A stretch of 64,000 nt of DNA from Borrelia persica No12 (lineage in GTDB: Bacteria; Spirochaetota; Spirochaetia; Borreliales; Borreliaceae), in the NCBI RefSeq assembly GCF_000500045.1, contig NZ_AYOT01000187.1, positions 1 through 64,000 on the forward strand. The letters are read 5' to 3'. Each line of letters starts with the position of its first letter. The first letter of the stretch is position 1. The position numbers and the translations under genes are program-made. The notes under the pieces are model-generated. The model saw only the letters and a program-made list of their open reading frames with translations, did no database searches and was not told the DNA's origin. Of this stretch, positions 1 to 9,370 are shown one piece after another.

Positions 1-444
1 TTTAACTTTGTCTGATTTCCAATCAATCAGTAGACTACGAAACTCAGCATTATCATACGTCTTATAATTACTCCCAATAGCAGGCTCACACAATACTTTT
101 TGTATATGCGCAATTGCCACTTTTTGCTTCTCTTCTATTCCAAGCTCATCAAGTAAAGCATTAAGCTTATCATCTACAAGGACAGGCTCTAAATTATCGT
201 AAATCTCTAAATCATCATTCAAATCTTGACCATAAATCCCTGCAGCATATTCACTCTTTCCTGCCAAAGACACATCTATAAGTTCACAAATTTCGGATAC
301 AGGTCTACTAAGACCAGATCTGAGAAATGCATCTTCAAGATCAGGAGTTTTTTTGGGGAATCTTAAATTGAAAATCAATATCAATATTATAAGTACCAAT
401 GAGAATAACGACAACAATAAAATATAATTTTTTTTTCTCATCAT
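1..444 (-). CDS. BTA121-type repeat protein, 3' part off the window, no lipobox cysteine
   Basis: An open frame starts at 444 (two ATGs at 444 and 441, after an AAGGAGTC-like ribosome site) and runs off the left edge, giving 148 residues. The N-terminus has two lysines after MMR and a hydrophobic segment of about 20 residues. Where neighbours have a lipobox (GCNLKS or NCDLKS), this protein reads IFNLRF: the cysteine position is phenylalanine. The rest has the BTA121 pattern: a leucine-rich helix (LNALLDELGI), then SNYKTYDNAEFRSLLIDW. It probably encodes a paralogue of the next minus-strand gene that is membrane-anchored by an uncleaved signal rather than lipidated. Function is unknown; the family is surface-exposed in relapsing-fever Borrelia by inference. 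Confidence 0.75.
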   Translation of the reverse strand, partial: MMRKKNYILLLSLFSLVLIILILIFNLRFPKKTPDLEDAFLRSGLSRPVSEICELIDVSLAGKSEYAAGIYGQDLNDDLEIYDNLEPVLVDDKLNALLDELGIEEKQKVAIAHIQKVLCEPAIGSNYKTYDNAEFRSLLIDWKSDKVK

Positions 445-714
445 AAGATGACTCCTTTTTTAATTTAAAATCACAACAATATCAATGCCAATACCAATAA
501 TATTGACACAAATTAAATATCAATAATCCTTCAATATTATTATCAACATCACTACTGAATTAATTGAATATTACTTAATTATAATACAAAGCAACACTAA
601 AAATAATAAAACATCAACCTACACACTATCAAATGTTTTTAAACCCTTTTTTCAAAATTAAAGTTTTTAATTAAATTAAAATTTAGGTAAAAACCAAAAA
701 AACCCAAGGACAAA

Positions 715-2340
715 TCAATAAAAGTGAGTCAAGCGTTCAACACTGTAAAAAGCCATTTTATAATCCTTTTCTTTTGCCTGATCAAATTTAATTTCAAAAG
801 CATTATCCTCAACAATGCTAAACAATTTTTTCACATGCACAGTGTATTCTTCCGAAACCCAATTATATTCAAACAAACATTTACTGTACAAACTAGAATC
901 CAACCCAAGATTAAGAATAGCCTGCAAAGCCTTTTCCTTAGCATCAAGGACTTTTAAATGTTCATCTATGATTTCAAGAAAATCAGAATTTGTCCCTCCC
1001 AAGAGCAAATAAAACTCATAATCATCAGTATATTGTTTATAACGTTCAAACTCGGCAACCCTAGAATCAAACACTATCCTTCTTATCCACTCAATTGCAA
1101 CCTTTTCATTAAGCAACAATCCATTATATCTATTAACAAAATTACGCTTTGAAGAGAGACATTCGACAATACTTGAAAAATGATTGTCAACAAATGAATC
1201 ACTGGCAACGAAAACATTATCATAAACTTCAATAGCAGTAGATTTATTAAAGAATCCTTTTAAATACGCTAGATAGTCAATTGATTTTTGGGAAAATTGA
1301 TCTCTCATCTTACGTCTAAGCCTGCCCAAGCTTATTAACAGCCTATATTTTATATCTCCTGAAGCTTCTAGATCGTCTATACTATCAATGGAATTGATCT
1401 GCAAATCAATCTCTGCTTTCCTTTGCTCATAACCCAAATACATACTAATAAATTCTTGAATTTGATCATTACCCCAACTACTAAGTAAAATATCAAATTC
1501 ATCATTACTATAAGTCCTATAACCTTGCTCTCGTGCAATATTAGGATCAGTTACTATTTTTCTTGCTGCCCTAATTGCTGCCTGCCCATCATCAGAAAAT
1601 TTAGCATAACGATTTATCAGGCTTACAAATTCTAATGCATCGGTTTTAATTTCTTCTAAGCTTTGAGAATAGTCATTTTGATGTTTGAGATCCATAAATC
1701 TTACAACATCTTTGTGCATATTATCATAAACAGAATTACCAAATATTCTCTTAAGATCCAATTCATAAGCTTCTCTAACAAGACTCAACCTATAAAGTAA
1801 CCCTTGTCTGAATATATCATCATTAATCCCATTAATCAATTTTTGCAATACCGTAAATGAATGCAAAACTGGAAATATCTGCTCTCCAAGCTCAATAACC
1901 TTATCTGCTCCCCAACTATCAAGCAAATTATGAAACTCAGCAGCAGCATAAGTTTTATAAACACTTCCCCACCTATCCACAATATCAGGATTACACAATA
2001 CTTTCTTTACATTTGCAATCACTTTTTTGTCTCTTTTTTGTATATTAAATTTGTCAAGCAAATTATCAAGTTCAACATCTATATGAATAGCTTCCAAACC
2101 ATCGCCCGTACCCTGGCTATCATCTCCCAAAGGTTTTATGATACGCTCTGGAATTTTGGCAAAAGACTCTCCTTCATTCTCATCAACTTTGTCTGTAGGT
2201 TTACCAAAAACAGATCTAACCACTTTATTCCCACGTCCAGAAGACTGTGAAGATTTTAAATCACAATTTATTATTAAGAATATTAATAATAATGACAAAA
2301 ATAAAATGCATATTTGGAAAATTCTTTCTCTAAGCATCAA
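715..2340 (-). CDS. BTA121 domain-containing surface lipoprotein, three repeats
   Basis: 541 residues. The signal peptide ends at a spirochaetal lipobox (FLIINC, Cys about 26), followed by an acidic, Gly/Ser-rich tether to about residue 80. Three degenerate units of 120-150 residues follow; each has a helix ending in TDPNI or CNPDI, an aromatic box (VYKTYAAAEF, YRTYSNDEF, YKQYTDDYEF), a leucine-rich helix and a YxxxLKxxF helix. This is the BTA121 pattern found in relapsing-fever Borrelia plasmid lipoproteins. It is probably anchored on the outer membrane; the ligand is unknown. The gene stands alone, with AT-rich spacers on both sides and no operon partner. The start is the methionine next to an AGGAGATATTT ribosome site. 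Confidence 0.85.
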   Translation of the reverse strand: MMLRERIFQICILFLSLLLIFLIINCDLKSSQSSGRGNKVVRSVFGKPTDKVDENEGESFAKIPERIIKPLGDDSQGTGDGLEAIHIDVELDNLLDKFNIQKRDKKVIANVKKVLCNPDIVDRWGSVYKTYAAAEFHNLLDSWGADKVIELGEQIFPVLHSFTVLQKLINGINDDIFRQGLLYRLSLVREAYELDLKRIFGNSVYDNMHKDVVRFMDLKHQNDYSQSLEEIKTDALEFVSLINRYAKFSDDGQAAIRAARKIVTDPNIAREQGYRTYSNDEFDILLSSWGNDQIQEFISMYLGYEQRKAEIDLQINSIDSIDDLEASGDIKYRLLISLGRLRRKMRDQFSQKSIDYLAYLKGFFNKSTAIEVYDNVFVASDSFVDNHFSSIVECLSSKRNFVNRYNGLLLNEKVAIEWIRRIVFDSRVAEFERYKQYTDDYEFYLLLGGTNSDFLEIIDEHLKVLDAKEKALQAILNLGLDSSLYSKCLFEYNWVSEEYTVHVKKLFSIVEDNAFEIKFDQAKEKDYKMAFYSVERLTHFY

Positions 2341-2667
2341 ATATCTCCTCTTCTAATTTTTATAATGTCAAAAATACCAATGCTACTCTTAATAGCAATT
2401 CAATAAATTAATACCAATATTTTTTATCAAGATTAATATTCAATTTAATATTAACCTAATATTAAATTAACTTAAATAATAGCTCATACTATGAATAATC
2501 AAATATAAATTTGTGAATTTGTATAAAATTACCCATAAAATTTATTTTTTAGAAATTTTAATTTTTTCAATCTACTTAAACATATATCTTGAAACATTAA
2601 CAATATTATTAATAAATAACTATAATTTTATTAACTCATTAAAAGTTGCAGCTAAGTTTACTGGATC

Positions 2668-2916
2668 CTAGTACATATATACATCTTCTTTAAAATTCTT
2701 CAACAAATCATAAAATTCATCATAATTATAAGTCTTATAACCTTTACCATCTCCAATAAAAAAATCAAATAATACCCTATTTTCATACGCAATATGCCAA
2801 AAAGACCGCTTAAACTTTAGACTCAAACTTAATATTATTATCAATACTATAAATAGCAATAAAAAAAATAAATAGCAAATGAAAAATACCAAATTAATTT
2901 GGTAACACATAATCAA
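2668..2916 (-). pseudogene. Truncated BTA121-type gene fragment
   Basis: An 82-residue frame with a long hydrophobic N-terminus (no cysteine; ILSLSLKFKRS takes the lipobox place) joins directly to a BTA121 aromatic box, GYKTYNYDEFYDLLKNF, and stops soon after. The acidic tether and the rest of the repeat unit are absent, so this looks like an internally deleted and truncated copy of the neighbouring lipoproteins. It has no clear ribosome site. It could still make a small membrane protein, but decay is more likely. Confidence 0.6.
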
Positions 2917-2973
2917 TAATATTAACTACAATACAAAGAAGCAGTGCAAATAGGAAAATATAAAAAAACAGAC

Positions 2974-3001
2974 CAAGCCTTGGAAACAAAACATAAGGCT
3001 T
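2974..3001 (-). terminator. Hairpin downstream of the 3068-3643 gene
   Basis: AAGCCTT at 2974-2980 pairs with AAGGCTT at 2995-3001. On the minus strand the hairpin is followed by a T-rich run (A-run on the plus strand at 2961-2968). It lies about 67 bases past the stop of the minus-strand gene. Confidence 0.5.
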
Positions 3002-3067
3002 AGTCCTAGTTGAGAATTAGAATACTTTATTTTCAATATTTATAATGTATTTATAATATAACTTGAA

Positions 3068-3643
3068 CTATCCTACAATTTGCGCTCGCAAAGAAATAAA
3101 TATAGTATTAAGAGGATTACCATAATAAAAAGCATTACGATATATGTCACGAACATCATCTTCATCAAATATTTTCTTCAAGTCTCTTTTAAACCAAGCA
3201 ACAAAATTTAAAAAAGTTCTCTCAAAGCGTTCCTGATCACTCTCAAGAAGAGTATAAACAGTAATCTTAGCACGATTTAGCGATAGAAAAGTCGGTCCAA
3301 AAAATGTTATGATATCTTTAATACGCGATCCGCCCATTTTTTTTAACACATCATAAAACTCATCATCATTATACGTTTCATAATGCATATCCTTTTCAAT
3401 ATTAGGATCAGTTACAGACTCCCTTATAAATCCAACAATCATTTGCTCATCTGCAGACAAACCAAATTTATTTAGTAAAACATTAAATCTGTCAACAGGA
3501 TTTTCCAAAACAAACATAAATAACTCATGATCGGTTTTATCAATGACCACACTGCCACCCGTTTTGACATCTACATCACAACCCACACACAACATAAACA
3601 ACAATAATAAAAGTAATACATTACGATTTATTCCGTCCATCAC
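3068..3643 (-). CDS. BTA121 domain-containing lipoprotein, single repeat
   Basis: 191 residues with a clear lipobox, FMLCVGC, at about residue 22. One BTA121 unit follows: LNKFGLSADEQMIVGFIRESVTDPNI, then HYETYNDDEFYDVLKKMGG, then helices ending in FLNFVAWFKRDLKKIFDEDD. It is a single-unit form of the family whose longer members lie on both sides. The start is the ATG pair at 3643, preceded by AAAAGGAGCTGTGAG. A hairpin terminator lies downstream at 2974-3001. Function is unknown. Confidence 0.8.
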   Translation of the reverse strand: MMDGINRNVLLLLLLFMLCVGCDVDVKTGGSVVIDKTDHELFMFVLENPVDRFNVLLNKFGLSADEQMIVGFIRESVTDPNIEKDMHYETYNDDEFYDVLKKMGGSRIKDIITFFGPTFLSLNRAKITVYTLLESDQERFERTFLNFVAWFKRDLKKIFDEDDVRDIYRNAFYYGNPLNTIFISLRAQIVG

Positions 3644-3888
3644 TCACAGCTCCTTTTTTTGAAAAACCAAAACAATACAAACCACAAAAACAAGAAACAT
3701 TATCATTCAATAATTTTATCACCTAGAAATATTATTATATAATAATGTAATAATATTAATATATATATTAATTAAAGAATAATATAAATTAGACAAAGCA
3801 AATAAGACAATTAAATACAAATAATTGATTATTTAACTTGGTAAATTTAACAAATATATTTTATATAAATAGTATATAAAATATAAAA

Positions 3889-3916
3889 AAGCCTTAGACA
3901 GAAAAATCTAAGGCTT
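3889..3916 (-). terminator. Terminator of the 3941-5833 lipoprotein gene
   Basis: AAGCCTTAGA (3889-3898) pairs with TCTAAGGCTT (3907-3916) around an 8-base loop. On the minus strand the stem leads into a T-run. It is 25 bases beyond the stop codon of the gene. Confidence 0.85.
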
Positions 3917-3940
3917 GATACCATCTTGAAATTAACAATT

Positions 3941-5833
3941 TCAAATGTCTTTAAATATTGATCTTTTATGTTTAATCTTTTGAACTCGATTTTTAATACT
4001 ATTAAATTGCTTTAAAAACGAATTATCAATTTCAAGTATAGTAGGTACATTATCAGCAGCAATCCCATGAAATAAACTCTTTAAATGAAGTTTATATTCT
4101 AATGCAAGAGTATCAAACTCCTTCTTTAAGTCTGCTTTTTTCTCTCCATCTGGCAGACCATCAATTTCCCTTTTAATTTGTTTTTCCAAAAGACTAATAT
4201 CTTTATGACTATCTATAAACATTTTAGCATCAAAGCGATCATCACCAAACAAATCAAAAACCTCATAATCTTGATAAGTTTTCAATTCTTCAGCAGCACC
4301 AATATCAGGATTGGTCACTATACCTAATATCTCTTCAAACATATCACTCTGAGTAGGTGACAATGTATTATATACCTTATTTATAAATCCTTGCTGTCTA
4401 ATATAAGCCCCAAGTTTAACAAATTGAGATGCATAATCATGATTTATATTCTCAACCGAAACTGAAATAGGATCAAAATTATTGAACAACCGTCTTAAAT
4501 ATTCTAAATACCCACTTACAAGGTCATCATACTTAGTTTTATTATCCTTTCTTTCAGATACATCTTTAATACCAGAAATAATACGACCAACTTCGTCTCT
4601 TTTTGCCAAAGTATAAAGGTGTTCATCTATAATTTCATCAACAGCAAAGTTTTTATTACCAAATAAAGCTTCAAACTCATAATCTTTATATACTTTTAAA
4701 TTATCAAAAACAACCGATTTAGTTAATACATTTCTGATAAAATCAACAGCTCTCTGTCTCTCGCCTGCCAAATTTCTAAAGAAAAGTTGATAGGCATTAA
4801 TATAAACGGCATGATTCTCAAGTCCTTTGCAAAAATCAACCACACTATAAGGAACACCAGATTTAGAATCAATAATAGAACTGGACACAGATATAAACTT
4901 AGCATAAACATCATCAACAACACCTGAATCAAATGCTCTCTTGACATTTAAATAATAATCACTCTCACAAGCATCCAATTTGCGCTGCAGAACAAATTTT
5001 CTATCTGACATTATAACATTTGCAATCTTATCCCTAGCCTCTCTAAACGCCTGCAGATTTTCAGAAAATATTCTAATAACATTTCCAAATCTAAGATTAT
5101 TTAACTTGCCAAATAAAATAGTAAATTCATAATTATCATAAGTCTTATATTCCTCAGCAACACCAATATCAGCATTGGTCAATATACCACGAACATTCTC
5201 AATTACTTGTTTATCCTCATCAAGCAATGCTCCATAACAAGACTCAAAAACCATAACATGTCTAGCCTGTTCTTCAAGATTTTTAAAATTAGAAGCATGA
5301 TTTTCAATCATAACATCATCATAAACCTTATTTTTATCAGCAACAAATCTATCAAAAGCTTCCTTTAGAGATAAAAAATATGCTCTCTTATACTCCTTCA
5401 ATTCAGACATTAACCTTTGCAAAGCATAATCACTCTTAAGAGCAGCAACAGCCTCCTCAGACTCTTTTAAAGCTCGAAAACTTGCATTTGATGCCACCAA
5501 TTTTAAAACATTTTCTCTACCCAGATCTCTTAAAACAAGATAAAACTCATCTTTTGTATATGTCTTATAACCTGGAAAATGTAAATTAGAATCAGTTACA
5601 ATTTCTCTTATGTGCAAAATCAGTTTTTTATCCAAATTAGACATCATAAACATACTAAGGAGATCTTTAAGCTGTCCACTCTCCAATACCAATCCAAGAT
5701 CATCATCTTTCTCTTTTTCATTAAAATTTTTTTCAAGACTATCATCACTTTTTGGAGATTTTAAATTACAACCTACTATTAATACTAATAATAATACCAA
5801 TAATGAATTATATTCTCTTCTGCCAAACATCAA
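3941..5833 (-). CDS. BTA121 domain-containing surface lipoprotein, four repeats
   Basis: 630 residues, the longest BTA121 member here. The lipobox is LIVGCNLKS (Cys about 22), followed by an acidic tether rich in Asp, Lys and Ser. Four units can be told apart by their aromatic boxes: GYKTYTKDEF, EYKTYDNYEF, NLKVYKDYEF and ELKTYQDYEVF. Most units carry a preceding VTDSN/LTNAD/VTNPD signature and a later LKxxF helix. The C-terminus is basic (RVQKIKHKRS). Units within the protein differ considerably, so duplication is old. It is probably outer-membrane surface-anchored; no ligand can be inferred. It is monocistronic, with a strong terminator directly downstream. Confidence 0.87.
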   Translation of the reverse strand: MMFGRREYNSLLVLLLVLIVGCNLKSPKSDDSLEKNFNEKEKDDDLGLVLESGQLKDLLSMFMMSNLDKKLILHIREIVTDSNLHFPGYKTYTKDEFYLVLRDLGRENVLKLVASNASFRALKESEEAVAALKSDYALQRLMSELKEYKRAYFLSLKEAFDRFVADKNKVYDDVMIENHASNFKNLEEQARHVMVFESCYGALLDEDKQVIENVRGILTNADIGVAEEYKTYDNYEFTILFGKLNNLRFGNVIRIFSENLQAFREARDKIANVIMSDRKFVLQRKLDACESDYYLNVKRAFDSGVVDDVYAKFISVSSSIIDSKSGVPYSVVDFCKGLENHAVYINAYQLFFRNLAGERQRAVDFIRNVLTKSVVFDNLKVYKDYEFEALFGNKNFAVDEIIDEHLYTLAKRDEVGRIISGIKDVSERKDNKTKYDDLVSGYLEYLRRLFNNFDPISVSVENINHDYASQFVKLGAYIRQQGFINKVYNTLSPTQSDMFEEILGIVTNPDIGAAEELKTYQDYEVFDLFGDDRFDAKMFIDSHKDISLLEKQIKREIDGLPDGEKKADLKKEFDTLALEYKLHLKSLFHGIAADNVPTILEIDNSFLKQFNSIKNRVQKIKHKRSIFKDI

Positions 5834-6208
5834 ATATCACCCTCCCCCAAATACATTTAATTTAAAGAATTAATTATTATTACTATAATTAGTATTTTAT
5901 ACTAATATAATATTATTATACAAATTTATAATAAAAATGAATACAATTTTATACTTATCCATATTGAAAATATTAAAATATTTATTGTACTTTAAGCCAA
6001 AATGTTATTAAATATTAAAAGAATAAAGTATAATAAAAATGTTACTATAACAATAGTAAATTACCGACAACCATTCTAATCAAACAATAGAATCTATTTT
6101 GTTTATTTAAAAATGATATACAAAAAATACATAAAAGCACTAAGCTTTAAATTGGGATATAATGCTTAGTAATTTTTATTATTAATTTTGTATGCTAAAT
6201 AATAAAAA

Positions 6209-6231
6209 GGAGACTATAAATTATAGTCTCC
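6209..6231 (-). terminator. Terminator of a decayed minus-strand gene
   Basis: GGAGACTATAA (6209-6219) and TTATAGTCTCC (6221-6231) are perfect inverted copies. The A-run just upstream on the plus strand gives a T-run on the minus strand. No intact gene ends here; the nearest candidate is the remnant at 6304-6435. Confidence 0.65.
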
Positions 6232-6303
6232 TATAGCTTTATTGTTACATGAAATATTAATCAATATTTAGTATTAACTTTTATCTATATTCATCAATGC
6301 TTA

Positions 6304-6435
6304 CTAAGAAAAATTCGAAATCTCTTCATAAAGCTTACCAATCTTTTTATAAAGAGGATTATCCAAATTAGTAGGATCAACATATATCTTATGGAATATG
6401 TTATGTATAATTATAAGACAGCATAAAAATAAATG
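6304..6435 (-). pseudogene. 3' remnant of a decayed gene
   Basis: A 43-residue open stretch with no start codon ends in VDPTNLDNPLYKKIGKLYEE and a stop at 6304, followed by the terminator at 6209-6231. The helical C-terminus plus intact terminator suggests the tail of a lost lipoprotein gene. The family was not recognised. It lies within the 5834-6570 gap, the rest of which is AT-rich with no gene seen. Confidence 0.4.
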
Positions 6436-6438
6436 AAA

Positions 6439-6461
6439 GCTTTAGAACAAAGGTCTAAAGC
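6439..6461 (-). terminator. Terminator of the 6571-7728 gene
   Basis: GCTTTAGA (6439-6446) pairs with TCTAAAGC (6454-6461) around a 7-base loop, about 110 bases past the stop of the minus-strand gene. Confidence 0.5.
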
Positions 6462-6570
6462 CTAAAAATCAAACCATTACATCTCTTCTACGCTACTTCA
6501 ATTTTATAGCAAGTTAATAATTAAATATGAACAACATCAATTATCCCTAACAAAACTAGAAATATCAAGT

Positions 6571-7728
6571 TTAATCAAATTTAAGTTTAACCAACTCATC
6601 ATAATAATTATAATCAAAGTTTAAGACATTATTCATATTACTATAATACATCTTATTCATATTTTGATCGTAAAAAATTCTGCTCAAATAAAGATCATAT
6701 GATGCATTAATATCAGCAAATTCCTTAATTACTCGTTTCAAATCATCCTTAATTTTAATATTAACTTCAGCGTGCGATTCCCCTTCTTGCTTATCAGATT
6801 CCCCTTCTTGCTTATCAGATTCCCCTTCTTGCTTATCAGATTCCCCTTCTTGCTTATCAGAAACAGATTGTTCATTTAAATTTATGTTCTTGCCTACAAT
6901 ATTTGAAATGGATTCTTCAATTTCAAATATCTTGTCAATAATACGAAACTGAACGTCTAGTATATTTCTAACCTCATCAACACCAAGTTTACCTAATAGC
7001 GCATAAAATTCACAAGGATGATAAGGCTCAAACTTGACATCCTCACGTTTAATATTACTTACCACATCAAAAATATAATAAAAAACTTTCTTTTGATTAT
7101 TAGATAATGGCTCAAAAAAAGAATCAAAAACTTTAATATGCTCTGCAACAACTGCAAAATTATCAAAATTAAAAGAATGCTTGTTAACTTTATCATCAAG
7201 ATGTACATTGCTTTGATTTGCAATACACATATTAAATGTTTCCTTTAAAGAAAGGGAATAAACATATACATAATATTTAAAACACGAATCTGCTACAAAT
7301 TTTAATTCAGAATCATTAATAGTAGCAATAATGTCTTTAACTATACTTAATTTTTTATAAATTGGACTAAATTTTACCAATTTATAAACACTCTCCTTGT
7401 CCATTTTCTTTAAAAAATAATAAAATTCGTCAGCCGTATATGCTCTATCAAAATCAGAAATAATGATATTCGGATCACTTGCAATACTTGCCAAGTACAA
7501 AATGAATCTTTTAAGTTCAACAGATATTTTCAATGAATTTAAAGCAGAATCTAAATTATCATCAACAACATCATCATCAAAATTTGTTATTCCTATTCTC
7601 TCCTCAAAGGAACGTTTATTGTATGAACCTTCTCTAGAAGTTTCACCATTTTTTGTAGATTTCAAATTACATCCTATCATTAATACTAAAAATACAAATA
7701 AAACGTAATATTTTCCTCTAACCACCAA
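6571..7728 (-). CDS. BTA121 domain-containing lipoprotein with SDKQEGE tandem repeat
   Basis: 385 residues with lipobox LMIGCNLKS (Cys about 20), then a charged tether. Two BTA121 units follow, marked by RAYTADEFYYFLKKM and FEPYHPCEFYALLGKL. Between the second unit and the C-terminal helical domain lie four copies of the 7-residue acidic unit SDKQEGE, encoded by perfect 21-base repeats (6776-6859). The C-terminus is rich in Asn and Tyr. Because the unit is a multiple of three, copy number can change length without breaking the frame. The protein is probably surface-exposed; its role is unknown. The start at 7728 (GTG-like or the next codons) follows an AAGGAGGTG site. Confidence 0.82.
   Translation of the reverse strand: MVVRGKYYVLFVFLVLMIGCNLKSTKNGETSREGSYNKRSFEERIGITNFDDDVVDDNLDSALNSLKISVELKRFILYLASIASDPNIIISDFDRAYTADEFYYFLKKMDKESVYKLVKFSPIYKKLSIVKDIIATINDSELKFVADSCFKYYVYVYSLSLKETFNMCIANQSNVHLDDKVNKHSFNFDNFAVVAEHIKVFDSFFEPLSNNQKKVFYYIFDVVSNIKREDVKFEPYHPCEFYALLGKLGVDEVRNILDVQFRIIDKIFEIEESISNIVGKNINLNEQSVSDKQEGESDKQEGESDKQEGESDKQEGESHAEVNIKIKDDLKRVIKEFADINASYDLYLSRIFYDQNMNKMYYSNMNNVLNFDYNYYDELVKLKFD
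6776..6859. repeat. Four perfect 21-base tandem repeats inside a lipoprotein gene
   Basis: Four identical, contiguous 21-base units begin at 6776, 6797, 6818 and 6839. They encode SDKQEGE repeats on the minus strand. The perfect identity implies recent expansion or frequent slippage. Confidence 0.95.
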
Positions 7729-7826
7729 ACACCTCCTTTTTTTAACTTATCTTAAATCACTCCACCCTAAAGTTTATATTAATATTAAATACAAGACAAA
7801 CCATATAACCATAAAGTTAATGTACC

Positions 7827-7849
7827 CTGATTTCCAATCAATCAGTAGA
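7827..7849. repeat. 23-base match to the interior of the BTA121 gene at 12-34
   Basis: The 23 bases at 7827-7849 are identical to bases 12-34, which lie inside the coding region at the left edge (encoding LLIDWKS on the minus strand). Here they sit in a 384-base intergenic gap (7729-8112) and the flanking bases differ. It is probably a remnant of a lost BTA121 gene copy. Confidence 0.6.
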
Positions 7850-8022
7850 AGGATAATATTTTTTTTCAAAAATTGATAGCATAAAAATGCAAATATTATA
7901 AATATCTACTTCAATTAGTGCTCGAATGTTTCTAATAAATCTTGTAATTTTTCAAAATTGATAAAAAGAGACAAATGCATGCATAACATTTTCATGAACA
8001 AAACAAAGATTCCATAAATGTC

Positions 8023-8061
8023 AATAAATTGCCCAGAATTCATAATTCCAGGCAATTTATT
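8023..8061 (-). terminator. Terminator of the 8113-8922 lipoprotein gene
   Basis: AATAAATTGCC (8023-8033) pairs perfectly with GGCAATTTATT (8051-8061), a stem of 11 pairs, about 50 bases past the minus-strand stop codon. Confidence 0.7.
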
Positions 8062-8112
8062 TTTATTGACAACTTATTGATATAAATGAATATAATCTTT
8101 ATAGATATTTAA

Positions 8113-8922
8113 TCAATCCTCATCATCTGAACCATCATCATCTGAATCCTCAACAGATAAATCCTTATCAGATGGCTCCTTATCAGATGGTAGATATCCT
8201 TTATCCACAAAAGGTGATTGTAAAACTTTAATAGTTGCATCTATTTTAGAATCTAATGCTAAAGAATAGTCCTCAGCTTTCTTATAATTTTTATAAGCCT
8301 TATCTACAACTAAACCGGATTGTTTAAAATTATCAAGTGCTCTATAAAATTCTTGTATAACTTCAAAATGATTATTGAAAGTCTTTTCTTCACCCTCAGT
8401 ATCATAAAAATGTTTCAATTTATCAAAAGCATCCTCATAAGCTTTACGAGCAAGTTTGTCAGCATTATAAGCTTTTTCCCAAACATCATATGCTTTTTGA
8501 ACTTTACGTCTTACTTTTTCAGATTTTTCAGCAAAGATATCTAACAATTTATACACATCATTCAAAGAATAAGGATTATAATCAATTTGCTTTAAATCAA
8601 TCTCATCATTATCCAAATCAATGTCCTCATCATCCAAATCGTTATTACCATTATCACCAGGATTTGGCAATTGCTCTTCAGGAATATTAGGCAAAGGTCC
8701 ACGCTCTACACCTTCTCTAACTATCTCATCTTTACCACCCAAATCTCTCTTAACTCTACCATTACCAATCGCAGCACCAATCTCATCACCAATTGCACCA
8801 TCAACATTTACAGATTTGCCATGAAATTTTTCAACAACATCTCCCAAAAAGCCAAGACCAGAATTTAAATCACACCCTACAAATAGAATCATAACAAGAG
8901 TCAATAAATCATTTCTTTTCAT
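8113..8922 (-). CDS. Acidic-tailed helical lipoprotein, unrecognised family
   Basis: 269 residues. The lipobox is ILFVGC (Cys about 17). A Gly-rich linker and an acidic segment (DLDDEDIDLDNDEIDLKQ) precede a helical core from about residue 120 to 230, rich in Lys, Ala and Tyr (AYDVWEKAYNADKLARKAYE). The tail is highly acidic, ending in Asp/Glu/Ser repeats (SDDDGSDDED). It lacks the BTA121 aromatic box, so it is a different lipoprotein family from its neighbours. The helical core resembles a coiled-coil bundle. A ribosome site AGGAGGTGAAG lies just before the start. Surface exposure is inferred from the long charged tether; function is unknown. Confidence 0.75.
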   Translation of the reverse strand: MKRNDLLTLVMILFVGCDLNSGLGFLGDVVEKFHGKSVNVDGAIGDEIGAAIGNGRVKRDLGGKDEIVREGVERGPLPNIPEEQLPNPGDNGNNDLDDEDIDLDNDEIDLKQIDYNPYSLNDVYKLLDIFAEKSEKVRRKVQKAYDVWEKAYNADKLARKAYEDAFDKLKHFYDTEGEEKTFNNHFEVIQEFYRALDNFKQSGLVVDKAYKNYKKAEDYSLALDSKIDATIKVLQSPFVDKGYLPSDKEPSDKDLSVEDSDDDGSDDED

Positions 8923-9089
8923 TCTTCACCTCCTATTTTTTTATAAAAATAGAACTACAAATATAGCACTAATTTTATTACTTACAATTTAATTTTCACC
9001 TCTAGACTTTCGCAATATATTTTGGTAGCATTAAAATTATACTAGATATATTTTGATATTTGATATAATTTCAAGATAAAGGATAAAAG

Positions 9090-9370
9090 ATGAAAAAATG
9101 TTTATTTCTATTGTTACTAACGATGCTTTCATGCTCATCTTTGGATGAAGAAGATACCAGCAATGATTACTATAATCAAGATGAATACAACAAAGAGCAT
9201 AAATGGTAAGTTTTACATCAGAAGATGAAAGCAATAACAAAATCATATGCTTAAGCAACTTATTTGATAAGTTTCTGAGAGTCCCTTTCAAAAGCTTACG
9301 TATTGACAATGTCACTAGCTATTTGCTAGTGACTATATTTATGATATTTATTTATGATCGCATACTCTAA
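9090..9370 (+). pseudogene. Frameshifted small lipoprotein, possibly Mlp-like
   Basis: An ATG at 9090 opens a 39-residue frame with a good lipoprotein signal (LLLTMLSCSS), ending at 9209. A second frame, open from 9203 to 9370, continues with FTSEDESNNKIICLSNLFDKFL, as if a frameshift had split one gene. SEDE...FDKFL recalls the conserved middle of Borrelia Mlp lipoproteins, which lie near bly genes on cp32, but the match is short. A ribosome-like GATAAAGGAT precedes the start and a terminator hairpin overlaps the end. It is either a broken Mlp-type gene or a 39-residue mini-lipoprotein. Confidence 0.5.
9310..9332 (+). terminator. Hairpin at the end of the small lipoprotein remnant
   Basis: GTCACTAGC (9310-9318) and GCTAGTGAC (9324-9332) form a perfect 9-pair stem with a 5-base loop. 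The T-run is weak. It lies 100 bases past the 9209 stop. Confidence 0.55.

Noticed and set aside
6776..6859. CRISPR-like array
   Set aside because: Units are contiguous with no spacers and encode protein repeats.
9037..9315. 92-residue minus-strand frame
   Set aside because: It lies opposite the better-supported small lipoprotein remnant, lacks a ribosome site and has no recognisable domain.
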